A stretch of 64,000 nt of DNA from Hyphomicrobiales bacterium (lineage in GTDB: Bacteria; Pseudomonadota; Alphaproteobacteria; Rhizobiales; Beijerinckiaceae). A model generated the notes under the pieces. That model did not search any database and had not been told where the DNA came from. It saw only the letters and a list, made by a program, of their open reading frames with translations. Both the position numbers and the translations under genes were made by a program. How positions within the stretch are numbered: the stretch's first letter is position 1; every line of letters begins with the position of its first letter. Location: contig UBNE01000005.1 of the NCBI GenBank assembly GCA_900466745.1, positions 1 through 64,000 on the forward strand, in the 5' to 3' direction. Below, one piece after another: positions 8,204 to 15,477 of this stretch.

Positions 8204-9223
8204 ATGGCCCTTTCCCGCGCCCACCGCCGCGAGGAGGTGAATTTCTGGCCCGGCTTCGTCGACGCGCTCTCGACGATGCTGATCGGCATCGTCTTCCTGC
8301 TCACCGTCTTCGTGCTCGGCCAGTTCTTCCTGTCGCAGGAGCTGACCGGCAAGGACACGGCGCTGGAGCGGCTGAACAAGCAGATCTCGGAACTGACCGA
8401 CCTGCTGGCGCTGGAGCGCTCCTCGAACCGGCAGGCGCAGGAGAGCCTCCAGCTCATGCAGTCGACGCTGGCCCAGGCCCAGGGCGAGCGCTCGCGCCTG
8501 CAGGGCCTGCTCGAGACGCAGCAGAACGGCAATGCCGGCGCCCAGCTCGCCGAGACGCAAAAGGCGCTGGAAAGCGAGAAGCAGCTCTCCGCCCGCGCCC
8601 AGGCGACGGTCGACCTCGTCAACCAGCAGATCGCCGCGATGCGCCGCCAGCTCGCGGCGCTGGAGGAGGCGCTGGCCGCCTCCGAGGCCAAGGACAAGGA
8701 TTCGCAGGCCCGCATCGCCGATCTCGGCTCGCGCCTCAACGTCGCGCTCGCCCAGCGCGTGCAGGAGCTGGCGCGCTACCGCTCCGACTTCTTCGGGCGC
8801 CTGCGGCAGGTGCTCGGCACCCGGCCGGACATCCGCACGGTCGGCGACCGCTTCGTCTTCCAGTCGGAGATCTTCTTCGACGCCGGCCAGGCGGTGCTGA
8901 AGCCGGAGGGCCAGGCCGAGCTCGACAAGTTCGCCACCGTGCTGCTCGACCTCGCCAAGGAGATGCCGCCGGACCTGCCCTGGATCCTGCGCGTCGACGG
9001 CCATACCGACAACCGCCCGATCCGGACGGCGCAGTTCCCGTCGAACTGGTACCTCTCCTCGGCGCGCGCCATCGCGGTGGTCGAGTATCTGATCTCGCGC
9101 GGCCTGCCGAACGACCGCGTCGCCGCGACCGGCTTCGGCGAATACCAGCCGCTCGACGTCGCCAATACCGACGAGGCGCATCGCCGCAACCGGCGCATCG
9201 AGTTCAAGATCACGGAGCGCTGA
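8204..9223 (+). CDS. MotB-like membrane protein with OmpA peptidoglycan-binding domain
   Basis: The 339-residue product has a short cytoplasmic N-terminus, one membrane helix (about residues 19-44), a long coiled coil (about 50-190) and a C-terminal OmpA-like domain (about 205-339). The helix begins FVDALSTMLIGIVFLL; Asp20 sits where MotB has its proton-carrying Asp (YADFMTAMM), so ion-driven function is plausible. The OmpA domain shows DGHTDNRPI, NWYLSSARA and RNRRIEFKI, the peptidoglycan-binding signature. It is surely the partner of the channel protein just upstream. The cytochrome gene follows after four bases, making a three-gene unit. Confidence 0.9.
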   Translation: MALSRAHRREEVNFWPGFVDALSTMLIGIVFLLTVFVLGQFFLSQELTGKDTALERLNKQISELTDLLALERSSNRQAQESLQLMQSTLAQAQGERSRLQGLLETQQNGNAGAQLAETQKALESEKQLSARAQATVDLVNQQIAAMRRQLAALEEALAASEAKDKDSQARIADLGSRLNVALAQRVQELARYRSDFFGRLRQVLGTRPDIRTVGDRFVFQSEIFFDAGQAVLKPEGQAELDKFATVLLDLAKEMPPDLPWILRVDGHTDNRPIRTAQFPSNWYLSSARAIAVVEYLISRGLPNDRVAATGFGEYQPLDVANTDEAHRRNRRIEFKITER

Positions 9224-9227
9224 GGCC

Positions 9228-9539
9228 ATGATCCGCAGGCTGGCGGCCACGGCGCCGCTGCTCGCCCTCGCCGCGCTGCTGGCGGGACAGCCCGCATCGG
9301 CCGAGCCGCGCGGCTCCAGCGTCGAGGAATGCGGCGCCTGCCACGGCATCGACGGCATCGCCCGCGACACCGAGGTCCCGCATCTCGCCGGCCAGAACGA
9401 ACGCTACCTCTTCAACCAGATGCTGGCGTTCCGTTCCGGCAAGCGCCAGCACAAGGAGATGCGCTACATGGCGCGCGCGATGTCCGTGCAGGAGATCGCC
9501 GCGCTCGCGGCTTATTACGCCTCCCTGCCGCCGCGCTGA
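9228..9539 (+). CDS. Small mono-haem cytochrome c
   Basis: The 103-residue product has a signal peptide (LLALAALLAGQPASA, about residues 11-25) and one haem-attachment motif CGACH (35-39). The likely axial ligand is Met81 in EMRYMARAMS, before the EIAALAAYYASLP helix typical of cytochromes c4/c553. It should be a periplasmic electron carrier. The four-base gap to the OmpA-domain gene implies co-transcription with the channel pair. The redox partner is unknown, as no oxidase or dehydrogenase subunit lies alongside. Confidence 0.9.
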   Translation: MIRRLAATAPLLALAALLAGQPASAEPRGSSVEECGACHGIDGIARDTEVPHLAGQNERYLFNQMLAFRSGKRQHKEMRYMARAMSVQEIAALAAYYASLPPR

Positions 9540-9566
9540 GACGTCGCTTCGCGCGGGGAACCGCAT

Positions 9567-9704
9567 CGTCATTCCGGGGCAGGCGGAAGGCCAGAGCCCG
9601 GAACCACGAACACCGCATTTTACGAGACGGACCGGCGCCTCTTCAACGTATTGTCGTGTTCATGGGTTCCGGGCTCGGCCCTTGCGGGCCGCCCCGGAAT
9701 GACG
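9567..9704. repeat. Palindromic intergenic element, family C, copy 1
   Basis: Outer arms CGTCATTCCGGGGC (9567-9580) and GCCCCGGAATGACG (9691-9704) are exact inverted repeats. Inner arms pair GAGCCCGGAACC with GGTTCCGGGCTC. It lies between the convergent cytochrome and ABC genes, where it could act as a bidirectional terminator. A full second copy is at 12107-12245. Confidence 0.9.
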
Positions 9705-9731
9705 GGGAGGTTCGGGATCGAGGCGTTACGC

Positions 9732-11510
9732 TCACGCCGCCTCCAGCCCGAACTGCAGCGCCGCCAGCCTGGCATAGAGCCCGCCGCGCGCCTTGAGCTC
9801 GGCATGGCTGCCCTGCTCGACGATGCGCCCCTCCTCCATCACGAGGATGCGGTCGGCGGAAAGAATGGTGGCGAGCCGGTGCGCGACCACGAGCGTCGTG
9901 CGCCCCCGCATCAACCGGTCGAGCGCGTCCTGCACCGCGCGCTCGCTCTCCGAATCGAGTGCGCTGGTGGCCTCGTCGAGCAGCAGGATCGGCGCGTCCT
10001 TCAAGACGGCGCGCGCGATCGCGAGCCGCTGTCGCTGCCCGCCGGAAAGCGTCACGCCGCGCTCGCCGACGATGGTGTCGTAGCCCTCCGGCAACTCCCG
10101 GATGAAGCCGTCCGCCGCGGCAAGCCGCGCCGCCTCCTCGACCTCGTCCTGGGTGGCGCCGGGGCGGCCATAGGCGATATTGTCCCGAACCGAGACACCG
10201 AACACCGTCGGCTCCTGCGGCACCAGCGCGAAGCGCTCCCGCCAGGCGTCCGGCTCGGCCTCCGGCCCGGCGACGCCGTCGACCATGACGCGCCCGCCCT
10301 GCGGATCGTAGAAGCGCAGCGCCAGTTGCAGCACCGTGCTCTTGCCCGCGCCCGACGGGCCGACCAGCGCGATGCGCTCACCCGGGCGGATCGAGAAGCT
10401 CAGATGATGCAGCGCCGAGGCCTCGCGCCCCGGATAGCTGAAGGAGACGTCCTCGAAGGCGAGCTCGCCCAGCGAGGGCTCCGGCATCGGCCTGGGATGC
10501 GGCGGGGCGGCGATGGCGGGCTTCATCGCCAGGATCTCGCCGAGCCGGCCGGAGGCGCCGGCCGCCGCGCTGATGTCGCCATAGACCTCCGAGAGCTGGC
10601 CGAGCGAGCTCGCCGCCAGCACCGCGTAGAGGATGAACTGCGACAGCCGTCCGCCGCTCATCCGCCCGTCGAACACCTCGGTCGCGCCGGTCCAGAGCAC
10701 GCAGACGACGCTGGCCGAGACCAGGAAGATCGCGACGCCGGAAAGCAGCGCCCGCGAGGCGGTGGCGCCGCGCGAGGCGGCGTAGGCCTCGTCGGAGGCG
10801 GCCTCGAAACGGGCCGATGTCTGCCGCGCCGCGCCGAAGGACTGCATGGTGCGGATGGCGCCGACGGCTTCCGCCGCGAAGGCGGAGGCCTCGGCCAGCC
10901 GGTCCTGCGCCATCCGCGCCCGGCGCCGGACCGAACGGCCCGACATCACCAGCGGAATCACGATCAGCGGGATGACGCCGATGACGATGGCCGAGAGCCG
11001 CGGGCTCGTCGCCACCATCAGCGCGAGCGCGCCGAGCGCCATGATGGCGTTGCGCAAGGCGATCGAGGCGGTCGAGGCGAAGGTCGACTTGATCTGCGTC
11101 GTATCGGCGGTGAGCCGCGAGACGAGATCGCCCGCCTTGCTCGAATCGAAGAAGGCGGGCTCGAGCCGCGTCAGATGCCGGAAGACGTCGGCGCGCAGCG
11201 AGGCGACGATGCGCTCGCCGACCGTCATCACCAGATAGAATCGCGCCGAGCTCGCCAGCGCCAGCACGGCGACGACCCCGATCAGCAGGATGAAATAGCT
11301 GTTGGCGAGCTGCCGCTCGCCGCCGGCGAAGCCGACATCGATGACCCGTCGCACCGCGACCGGCAGCACCAGCGTCGCCAGCGAGGCGACGACGAGCGCG
11401 ACCAGCGCCGCGGCGATCCGCCGCTTCTGCGCGCGGGCATAGGGCCAGAAGGTCGCGAGCGAGCGGAAGTCGGGTCGTGCCTTGCTGGTCTTGCCCTCGG
11501 TTTCGGCCAC
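9732..11510 (-). CDS. ABC exporter half-transporter (fused permease and ATPase)
   Basis: The 592-residue product is a type IV (MsbA/LmrA-like) half-transporter. The N-terminal membrane domain has about six helices (residues about 30-320) and the C-terminal ATPase shows Walker A GPSGAGKST, the signature LSGGQRQRLAIARAVL and Walker B ILLLDEATSALD. Such proteins homodimerise to export lipids, peptides or drugs; the substrate cannot be read from sequence. The start is a GTG at 11510 with AGGAG about nine bases upstream. It is transcribed away from rpmE, sharing a 261-base divergent promoter region. Confidence 0.92.
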   Translation of the reverse strand: MAETEGKTSKARPDFRSLATFWPYARAQKRRIAAALVALVVASLATLVLPVAVRRVIDVGFAGGERQLANSYFILLIGVVAVLALASSARFYLVMTVGERIVASLRADVFRHLTRLEPAFFDSSKAGDLVSRLTADTTQIKSTFASTASIALRNAIMALGALALMVATSPRLSAIVIGVIPLIVIPLVMSGRSVRRRARMAQDRLAEASAFAAEAVGAIRTMQSFGAARQTSARFEAASDEAYAASRGATASRALLSGVAIFLVSASVVCVLWTGATEVFDGRMSGGRLSQFILYAVLAASSLGQLSEVYGDISAAAGASGRLGEILAMKPAIAAPPHPRPMPEPSLGELAFEDVSFSYPGREASALHHLSFSIRPGERIALVGPSGAGKSTVLQLALRFYDPQGGRVMVDGVAGPEAEPDAWRERFALVPQEPTVFGVSVRDNIAYGRPGATQDEVEEAARLAAADGFIRELPEGYDTIVGERGVTLSGGQRQRLAIARAVLKDAPILLLDEATSALDSESERAVQDALDRLMRGRTTLVVAHRLATILSADRILVMEEGRIVEQGSHAELKARGGLYARLAALQFGLEAA

Positions 11511-11771
11511 GCGCTGGAACTCCTGCGGTCACGCGCGCATCGGCACGCCCTGGAAGGATAGCAATCTTCAACACCGCTCAAACCCGATCGGGCAAGTCTT
11601 GGCAAATGCCGCATCGCCGCAGGCGGCATGCGGGCCGAACTTGCACTGCGCCTGCGTCTGCGATATGTGCACGCGACTTCACGACAGGCTCATCCGAATT
11701 CTTTCGACGGGCCGGGCAGGCTCGCCTGCTTGTCGATTACGCCCGTTTTTTCGAGTTTCGAGGATTTCGCC
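11511..11771. promoter_or_regulatory. Divergent promoter region of ABC exporter and rpmE
   Basis: This 261-base gap between two divergent starts must hold promoters in both directions. It contains a short palindrome GCCGCATCGCCGCAGGCGGC around 11608. I see no clear -35/-10 pair and no structured leader that I can identify as an L31 autoregulatory site. GAGG precedes the rpmE start by eight bases. Confidence 0.4.
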
Positions 11772-12008
11772 ATGGCCAAGACCGGCATCCACCCCGACTA
11801 CCACACCATCAAGGTCGTGATGACCGATGGCAGCGAGTACCTGACCCGTTCGACCTACGGCAAGGAAGGCGACACGCTGAACCTCGACATCGACCCCAAG
11901 ACCCACCCGGCCTGGACCGGCGGCACCCAGCAGCTCATGGACCGCGGCGGCCGCGTCTCGCGCTTCAACTCCCGCTTCGGCGGCCTGGGCGCGCTCGGCA
12001 AGAAGTGA
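11772..12008 (+). CDS. rpmE: 50S ribosomal protein L31
   Basis: A 78-residue ribosomal protein of the large subunit, found at the central protuberance and bridging the subunits. The sequence starts [20 protein letters not shown] and continues with [29 protein letters not shown], matching alphaproteobacterial L31. The CxxC zinc ribbon of type A L31 is missing; the positions hold Thr and Tyr residues, so this is the zinc-independent form. The ATG at 11772 follows GAGG. A strong terminator lies just downstream. Confidence 0.97.
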   Translation: MAKTGIHPDYHTIKVVMTDGSEYLTRSTYGKEGDTLNLDIDPKTHPAWTGGTQQLMDRGGRVSRFNSRFGGLGALGKK

Positions 12009-12047
12009 GTAGAGCGCGGCCCCGCCGCCTCCTCCGCGACAATGCGA

Positions 12048-12076
12048 AAACCCGGCCTCGCGGCCGGGTTTTTTGC
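12048..12076 (+). terminator. Intrinsic terminator of rpmE
   Basis: ACCCGGCC (12051-12058) pairs with GGCCGGGT (12063-12070) around a short TCGC loop, followed by TTTTTT. The A-rich left flank makes it potentially bidirectional. Confidence 0.92.
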
Positions 12077-12106
12077 TTTCGCGTGAGATCGACGACGGAA
12101 CCTCGC

Positions 12107-12245
12107 CGTCATTCCGGGGCAAGCGTGCAGCGCTTGAGCCCGGAACCCATGAACACCGCCGTCACCGGACGAAACCCGGTCCTTCTCGGGAACGTCGTGT
12201 TCATGGGTTCCGGGCTCAGCCCTTCGGGCCGCCCCGGAATGACGG
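12107..12245. repeat. Palindromic intergenic element, family C, copy 2
   Basis: Outer arms CCGTCATTCCGGGGC (12107-12121) and GCCCCGGAATGACGG (12231-12245) are exact inverses. The inner pair is GAGCCCGGAACCCATGAACA with its inverse near 12199-12219. Sequence and design match copy 1 at 9567-9704. It sits between the convergent rpmE and rcdA genes. Confidence 0.92.
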
Positions 12246-12272
12246 CGGGTTTCCTTGCGAAAATGGCAGCCC

Positions 12273-12803
12273 TCAGCGCCCCAGGCCGAGCCGGGCCTGC
12301 AGGCTGGCAAGCTGGTCCTGCACCGGATTCGCCAGCTCCCGCAGCGGCGCAACGCCCCACATCTGCTCCTCGAGATGCTGGATGCGCGCCTGCAGACGGA
12401 GCGAATGGGCCATCAGCCCGCGCAGGCGCTCGGGCAACTGCGCGGCGATATGCTCGGCCGGCGGCAGCATCGGGTCGCCGACCTTGACCTTGCTGTGCTC
12501 GGCGCGGGCCTGCTCGGCGGTCATCTCGCCCTCGGCCACCGCGCGCTGCACCAGGAGCCAGGAGGCGATCTGCATCAGCCGCGTGGTCAGGCGCATGCTC
12601 TCGGTGGCGTAGGTCAGCGCGACCTCGCGCGGCAGCGCCGCGGAGTCCTTGCGCCCGTCGCCGTCGAGATAGGCCGCGGTCTGCTCGACCAGCCCCATCC
12701 CCTCGCGAAACAGCATCATGAAGGCCTCGGACCGGACGAAGCCGCGCGCGAAGGAGATCGCTCCCTCCTGCGCCTGCGGCTCCAGCAACTGGGCGTCGTT
12801 CAT
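12273..12803 (-). CDS. rcdA: DUF1465 family protein, regulator of CtrA degradation
   Basis: The 176-residue helical protein matches the DUF1465/RcdA family (FARGFVRSEAFMMLFREGMGLVEQTAAYLDGDGR at the N-terminus, TYATESMRLTTRLMQIASWLL in the middle). In Caulobacter RcdA is an adaptor that helps deliver CtrA to ClpXP at the cell pole during the G1-S transition. The same cluster order with rpmE, DUF1192, a quinone oxidoreductase and DUF1013 supports the call. The ATG at 12803 has GGGAGA upstream. Three TTAA half-sites lie 83-122 bases upstream, which fits CtrA control. Confidence 0.88.
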   Translation of the reverse strand: MNDAQLLEPQAQEGAISFARGFVRSEAFMMLFREGMGLVEQTAAYLDGDGRKDSAALPREVALTYATESMRLTTRLMQIASWLLVQRAVAEGEMTAEQARAEHSKVKVGDPMLPPAEHIAAQLPERLRGLMAHSLRLQARIQHLEEQMWGVAPLRELANPVQDQLASLQARLGLGR

Positions 12804-12885
12804 ACGGTGTCTCCCATCGGCACAACCGCGTGCGCCTCTGGAACGCCACGCGGATCATGCCGTCGACACCGCAAGAATAGCGCCG

Positions 12886-12925
12886 TTAACGATGCCGGGC
12901 GTCGGTAGGATATCGTTAACCTTAA
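12886..12925 (-). promoter_or_regulatory. TTAA half-sites (possible CtrA sites) upstream of rcdA
   Basis: GTTAAC occurs at 12885-12890 and GTTAACCTTAAC at 12915-12926, giving TTAA cores at 12886, 12916 and 12922. TTAACC is the CtrA half-site, but none of these are spaced by exactly seven bases as in a full box. They lie between rcdA and the candidate small RNA in otherwise GC-rich DNA, so their density is notable. A role in rcdA control is inferred. Confidence 0.45.
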
Positions 12926-12992
12926 CGGAGATAGAAGCCTCGTGGCGAGAAAAAGGCAGCCCGCCCGCGCCCGCCGCACCGGGTCGCCCGAC

Positions 12993-13018
12993 AAAAAAAG
13001 AGCCGCCAGGGGCGGCTC
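12993..13018 (-). terminator. Intrinsic terminator (minus strand)
   Basis: GAGCCGCC and GGCGGCTC form an 8-bp stem with a three-base loop, followed on the minus strand by TTTTTTT. It ends the candidate small RNA, or transcripts reading through from DUF1192. Confidence 0.9.
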
Positions 13019-13086
13019 GTGAGGTCAACAGGGAGGCGTCAAACAGAGTAGGCAGGAGCCACTCGACATCCAGACAAACTGGATGG
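12993..13086 (-). ncRNA. Candidate small RNA with anti-Shine-Dalgarno loops and a CtrA-box promoter
   Basis: Reading the minus strand there is a TTAA-N7-TTAA box (13123-13109), a TATGAA -10-like hexamer (13097-13092), and then three hairpins. Hairpin 1 is CATCCAG/CTGGATG (13085-13067). Hairpin 2 is GAGTGGC/GCC(T)ACTC with TCCT in its loop (13064-13046). An unpaired CCTCCC stretch follows (13036-13031). The last is a perfect terminator GAGCCGCC/GGCGGCTC with seven T (13018-12993). No convincing short ORF fits. The predicted RNA is about 94 nt. The layout resembles alphaproteobacterial trans-acting RNAs that expose CCUCC to ribosome binding sites. Alternatively, this is only the DUF1192 terminator, but 130 bases separate it from that stop codon. 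Confidence 0.5.
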
Positions 13087-13108
13087 TCAGATTCATACTT
13101 TGGAATCT

Positions 13109-13123
13109 TTAACGACCTCTTAA
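13109..13123 (-). promoter_or_regulatory. CtrA box TTAA-N7-TTAA
   Basis: TTAA at 13109-13112 and TTAA at 13120-13123 are separated by exactly seven bases, the full CtrA consensus, and each is followed by C in the plus reading. It lies about 25 bases before the inferred start of the candidate small RNA on the minus strand. It is 25 bases downstream of the DUF1192 stop, so it is not that gene's promoter. Confidence 0.6.
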
Positions 13124-13147
13124 CGGGGCGTCTCCGCACGCGCCTTT

Positions 13148-13348
13148 TCAGGCCGGCCGGCGAAAAAAGGCGTCGGCTGCGGCGCGCGAGGCACTCTTGC
13201 CGGCCCGCGCCTCCGTCAGCCGCTCGATCTCCGCCCTGAGCGCGGCGATCCTCTCATCGATCTCCTCCAGCGACAGCGTCGACAGGTCCTGCCCGATCTC
13301 ATGGACGCTCTTCGGCTTCGGGCGGTCATCCTCGGAAAATAACGACAT
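13148..13348 (-). CDS. DUF1192 family small protein
   Basis: The 66-residue product begins MSLFSEDDRPKPKSVHEIGQDLSTLSLEEIDERIAALRAEIERL, the DUF1192 signature. It is acidic and helical with a coiled-coil core. The function is unknown, but the gene neighbours rcdA in many alphaproteobacteria. I use the ATG at 13348 because GAGG lies six bases upstream; the reading frame itself extends seven codons farther. It diverges from the quinone oxidoreductase gene at 13454. Confidence 0.88.
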   Translation of the reverse strand: MSLFSEDDRPKPKSVHEIGQDLSTLSLEEIDERIAALRAEIERLTEARAGKSASRAAADAFFRRPA

Positions 13349-13453
13349 GGCAGCCTCGCATCTCACCAAAATCGAGCGGGCAGGCTAAACATCTCCATCC
13401 CGCCGCGCCAAGCTGCACCGCAGCATGGCCGGCGCCGCCCGAGGAGACAGACC

Positions 13454-14452
13454 ATGCCCGCCCTTCCCCAGACGATGACCGTGATCGGCATCACGGCACC
13501 CGGCGGCCCCGACGTCCTGCGGCCGGAAACCCGCCCTGTGCCGCAGCCGGGCCCGGGCGAGATCCTCGTCGCCGTCGCCGCCGCCGGCATCAACCGGCCG
13601 GACGTCTTGCAGCGCCAGGGCGGCTACAATCCGCCGCCGGGCGCCTCCGACATTCCCGGGCTCGAATTCGCCGGCACCGTCGTGGGGCGCGGCCCGGGGG
13701 CGACGCGCTTCGCGCCCGGCGAGGCGGTCTGCGCCCTCGTCGCCGGGGGCGGCTATGCCGAATACGCGGTGGTGCATGAGAGCAATGCCCTGCCGGTGCC
13801 GGAAGGGCTGTCGCTGGTCGAGGCCGGCGCCGTGCCGGAAACCTATTTCACCGTCTGGAGCAACGTCTTCCAGCGCGGGCGGCTGCAGGCCGGCGAGAGC
13901 TTCCTCGTCCATGGCGGCTCCTCGGGCATCGGCACCACGGCGATCCAGCTCGCCAAGGCCTTCGGCGCGACGGTGCTGGCGACCGCCGGTTCCGCCGAGA
14001 AGTGCCGGGCCTGCCGCGCTCTCGGCGCCGACAACGCCATCGACTATCGCAGCGAGGATTTCGTCGCGGCGGCGAAGGCCGCGACCGGCGGGCGCGGCGT
14101 GAACCTGATCCTCGACATGGTCGGCGGCGACTATATCGACCGCAACTACGAGGCCGCGGCCGACCAGGGCCGCATCGTCCAGATCGCCTTCCTCAACGGC
14201 CCGAAGGCCAGCGCCAATTTCAGCCGGCTGATGCTGAAGCGGCTGACCCATACAGGCTCGACCCTGCGTCCGCGCACCGTGGCCGAGAAGGCCGCCATCG
14301 CCGCCGAGCTCCAGGAGAAGGTCTGGCCGCTGCTGCAGGCCGGGCGCTGCAAGCCGCAGGTGCACGCGACCTTCCCGCTCGCCGAGGCGGCGGAAGCGCA
14401 CCGGCTGATGGAATCGAGCGCCCATATCGGCAAGATCGTGCTGACGGTGTGA
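13454..14452 (+). CDS. NAD(P)H quinone oxidoreductase, zeta-crystallin/PIG3 type
   Basis: A 332-residue medium-chain dehydrogenase/reductase without structural zinc. It has the GroES-like N-domain (PGPGEILVAVAAAGINRPDVLQRQG near residue 30, GLEFAGTV near 73) and the Rossmann loop VHGGSSGIGTTAIQLAKAFGA near 153-173. The GINRPD variant is typical of the TP53I3/PIG3 branch, which reduces quinones using NADPH. GAGGAG precedes the ATG. The position between DUF1192 and DUF1013 is the conserved rcdA-cluster order, but no direct link to the cell cycle is known to me. Confidence 0.93.
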   Translation: MPALPQTMTVIGITAPGGPDVLRPETRPVPQPGPGEILVAVAAAGINRPDVLQRQGGYNPPPGASDIPGLEFAGTVVGRGPGATRFAPGEAVCALVAGGGYAEYAVVHESNALPVPEGLSLVEAGAVPETYFTVWSNVFQRGRLQAGESFLVHGGSSGIGTTAIQLAKAFGATVLATAGSAEKCRACRALGADNAIDYRSEDFVAAAKAATGGRGVNLILDMVGGDYIDRNYEAAADQGRIVQIAFLNGPKASANFSRLMLKRLTHTGSTLRPRTVAEKAAIAAELQEKVWPLLQAGRCKPQVHATFPLAEAAEAHRLMESSAHIGKIVLTV

Positions 14453-14654
14453 GGGCCGCATTGCGAGGAGCGCGCGCGTCACGCACGCTTTTCGTGGACA
14501 CCGGCCACGCCCTCGCCTATAAGGCGCGCCATCCTGCTCATCGTCGATGATTTGGATGGCCGGCCGAGGAGGCCGGTCGGCGCATGAGAGCTATTGTCCG
14601 CGACCTAAGCCCTGCCGAGCCTGCGACGGCGCCAGGGCATTTCAGGAGACGCCC

Positions 14655-15383
14655 GTGTCACAAACCCCGCTGATGCCCAAGGCCACCGCGGTCTGGTTGG
14701 TCGAGAACACCTCGCTGACCTTCGAGCAGATCGCCGAGTTCTGCAAGCTGCACCCGCTCGAGGTGCGCGGCATCGCCGATGGCGAGGTGGCGGCCGGCAT
14801 CAAGGGCCTCGACCCGATCACCTCGGGCCAGCTCACCCGCGAGGAGCTGGAGCGCGCCGCCAAGAACCCGAACCACCAGTTGCGCCTCGCCGAGCGCAAG
14901 GTGAAGGTGCCCGAGATCAAGCGCACCAAGGGCCCGCGCTACACCCCGGTCTCGAAGCGCCAGGACCGGCCGAACGCCATCCTCTGGCTGCTGCGCAACC
15001 ACCCCGAGCTCAAGGACGCGCAGATCATCCGCCTGATCGGCACGACCAAGTCGACCATCGCGCAGATCCGCGACCGCACCCACTGGAACGCCCAGTCGCT
15101 GACGCCGATCGACCCGGTCAGCCTCGGCCTGTGCTCGCAGATCGACCTGGATTTCGAGGTGGCCCGCGCCGCCAAGGACCGCCCGGCCGCGCTGGCCGAG
15201 GCCGGCTCGACCCTGCTCTCCGCCGAGGAGACCACGGCCCCCGAGCCCGTCCACGCCGAGCCGCAGCCCTTCGCCGATATGAGCCGGCCGAAGCGCGAGG
15301 AGGAGGCGCAGATCGACGTCGATTCCGTCTTCGCCAAGCTCAAGCAGCTCAAGCGCACGGATGACGAGGACGACGAGGGCTGA
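14655..15383 (+). CDS. trcR: DUF1013 family protein TrcR, RNA-polymerase-associated cell-cycle regulator
   Basis: The 242-residue product shows the DUF1013 pattern: a helix-turn-helix-like N-terminus (TAVWLVENTSLTFEQIAEFCKLHPLEVRGIADGEVA, about residues 11-47), NPNHQLRLAERKVKVPEIKR near 75, and RPNAILWLLRNHPELKDAQIIRLIGTTKSTIAQIRDRTHWN near 102-142. Its tail is acidic. The Caulobacter homologue TrcR is reported to track with RNA polymerase at cell-cycle promoters. I choose the GTG at 14655 because AGGAG lies seven bases upstream and SQTPLMPKATA is the family N-terminus. Confidence 0.92.
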   Translation: MSQTPLMPKATAVWLVENTSLTFEQIAEFCKLHPLEVRGIADGEVAAGIKGLDPITSGQLTREELERAAKNPNHQLRLAERKVKVPEIKRTKGPRYTPVSKRQDRPNAILWLLRNHPELKDAQIIRLIGTTKSTIAQIRDRTHWNAQSLTPIDPVSLGLCSQIDLDFEVARAAKDRPAALAEAGSTLLSAEETTAPEPVHAEPQPFADMSRPKREEEAQIDVDSVFAKLKQLKRTDDEDDEG

Positions 15384-15412
15384 GGCCCTCGGAGCTCCAT
15401 CCCGCAACGCCT

Positions 15413-15454
15413 TCATCCCGGACAGGCCGCGTCGGCGGCGCCGATCCGGGATGA
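15413..15454. repeat. Hairpin element between convergent genes
   Basis: TCATCCCGG (15413-15421) and CCGGGATGA (15446-15454) are exact inverted arms between trcR and prpE, which converge here. It resembles the CCGGGAT-type elements at 40449-40487. There is no T-tract, so it is probably a dispersed repeat that may double as a transcription barrier. Confidence 0.6.
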
Positions 15455-15477
15455 CCCCGTAGCGGTTCCCGGGGTCC

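Noticed and set aside
7156-9539. Zorya-type phage defence system
   Set aside because: Only ZorA/ZorB-like proteins are present. No helicase, nuclease or other Zorya effector lies nearby, and the third gene is a cytochrome. I keep it as an orphan motor pair.
12855-13139. A 94-codon minus-strand frame between rcdA and DUF1192
   Set aside because: It has no ribosome binding site, no family resemblance, and a perfect intrinsic terminator with seven T in its middle. The small-RNA reading fits better.
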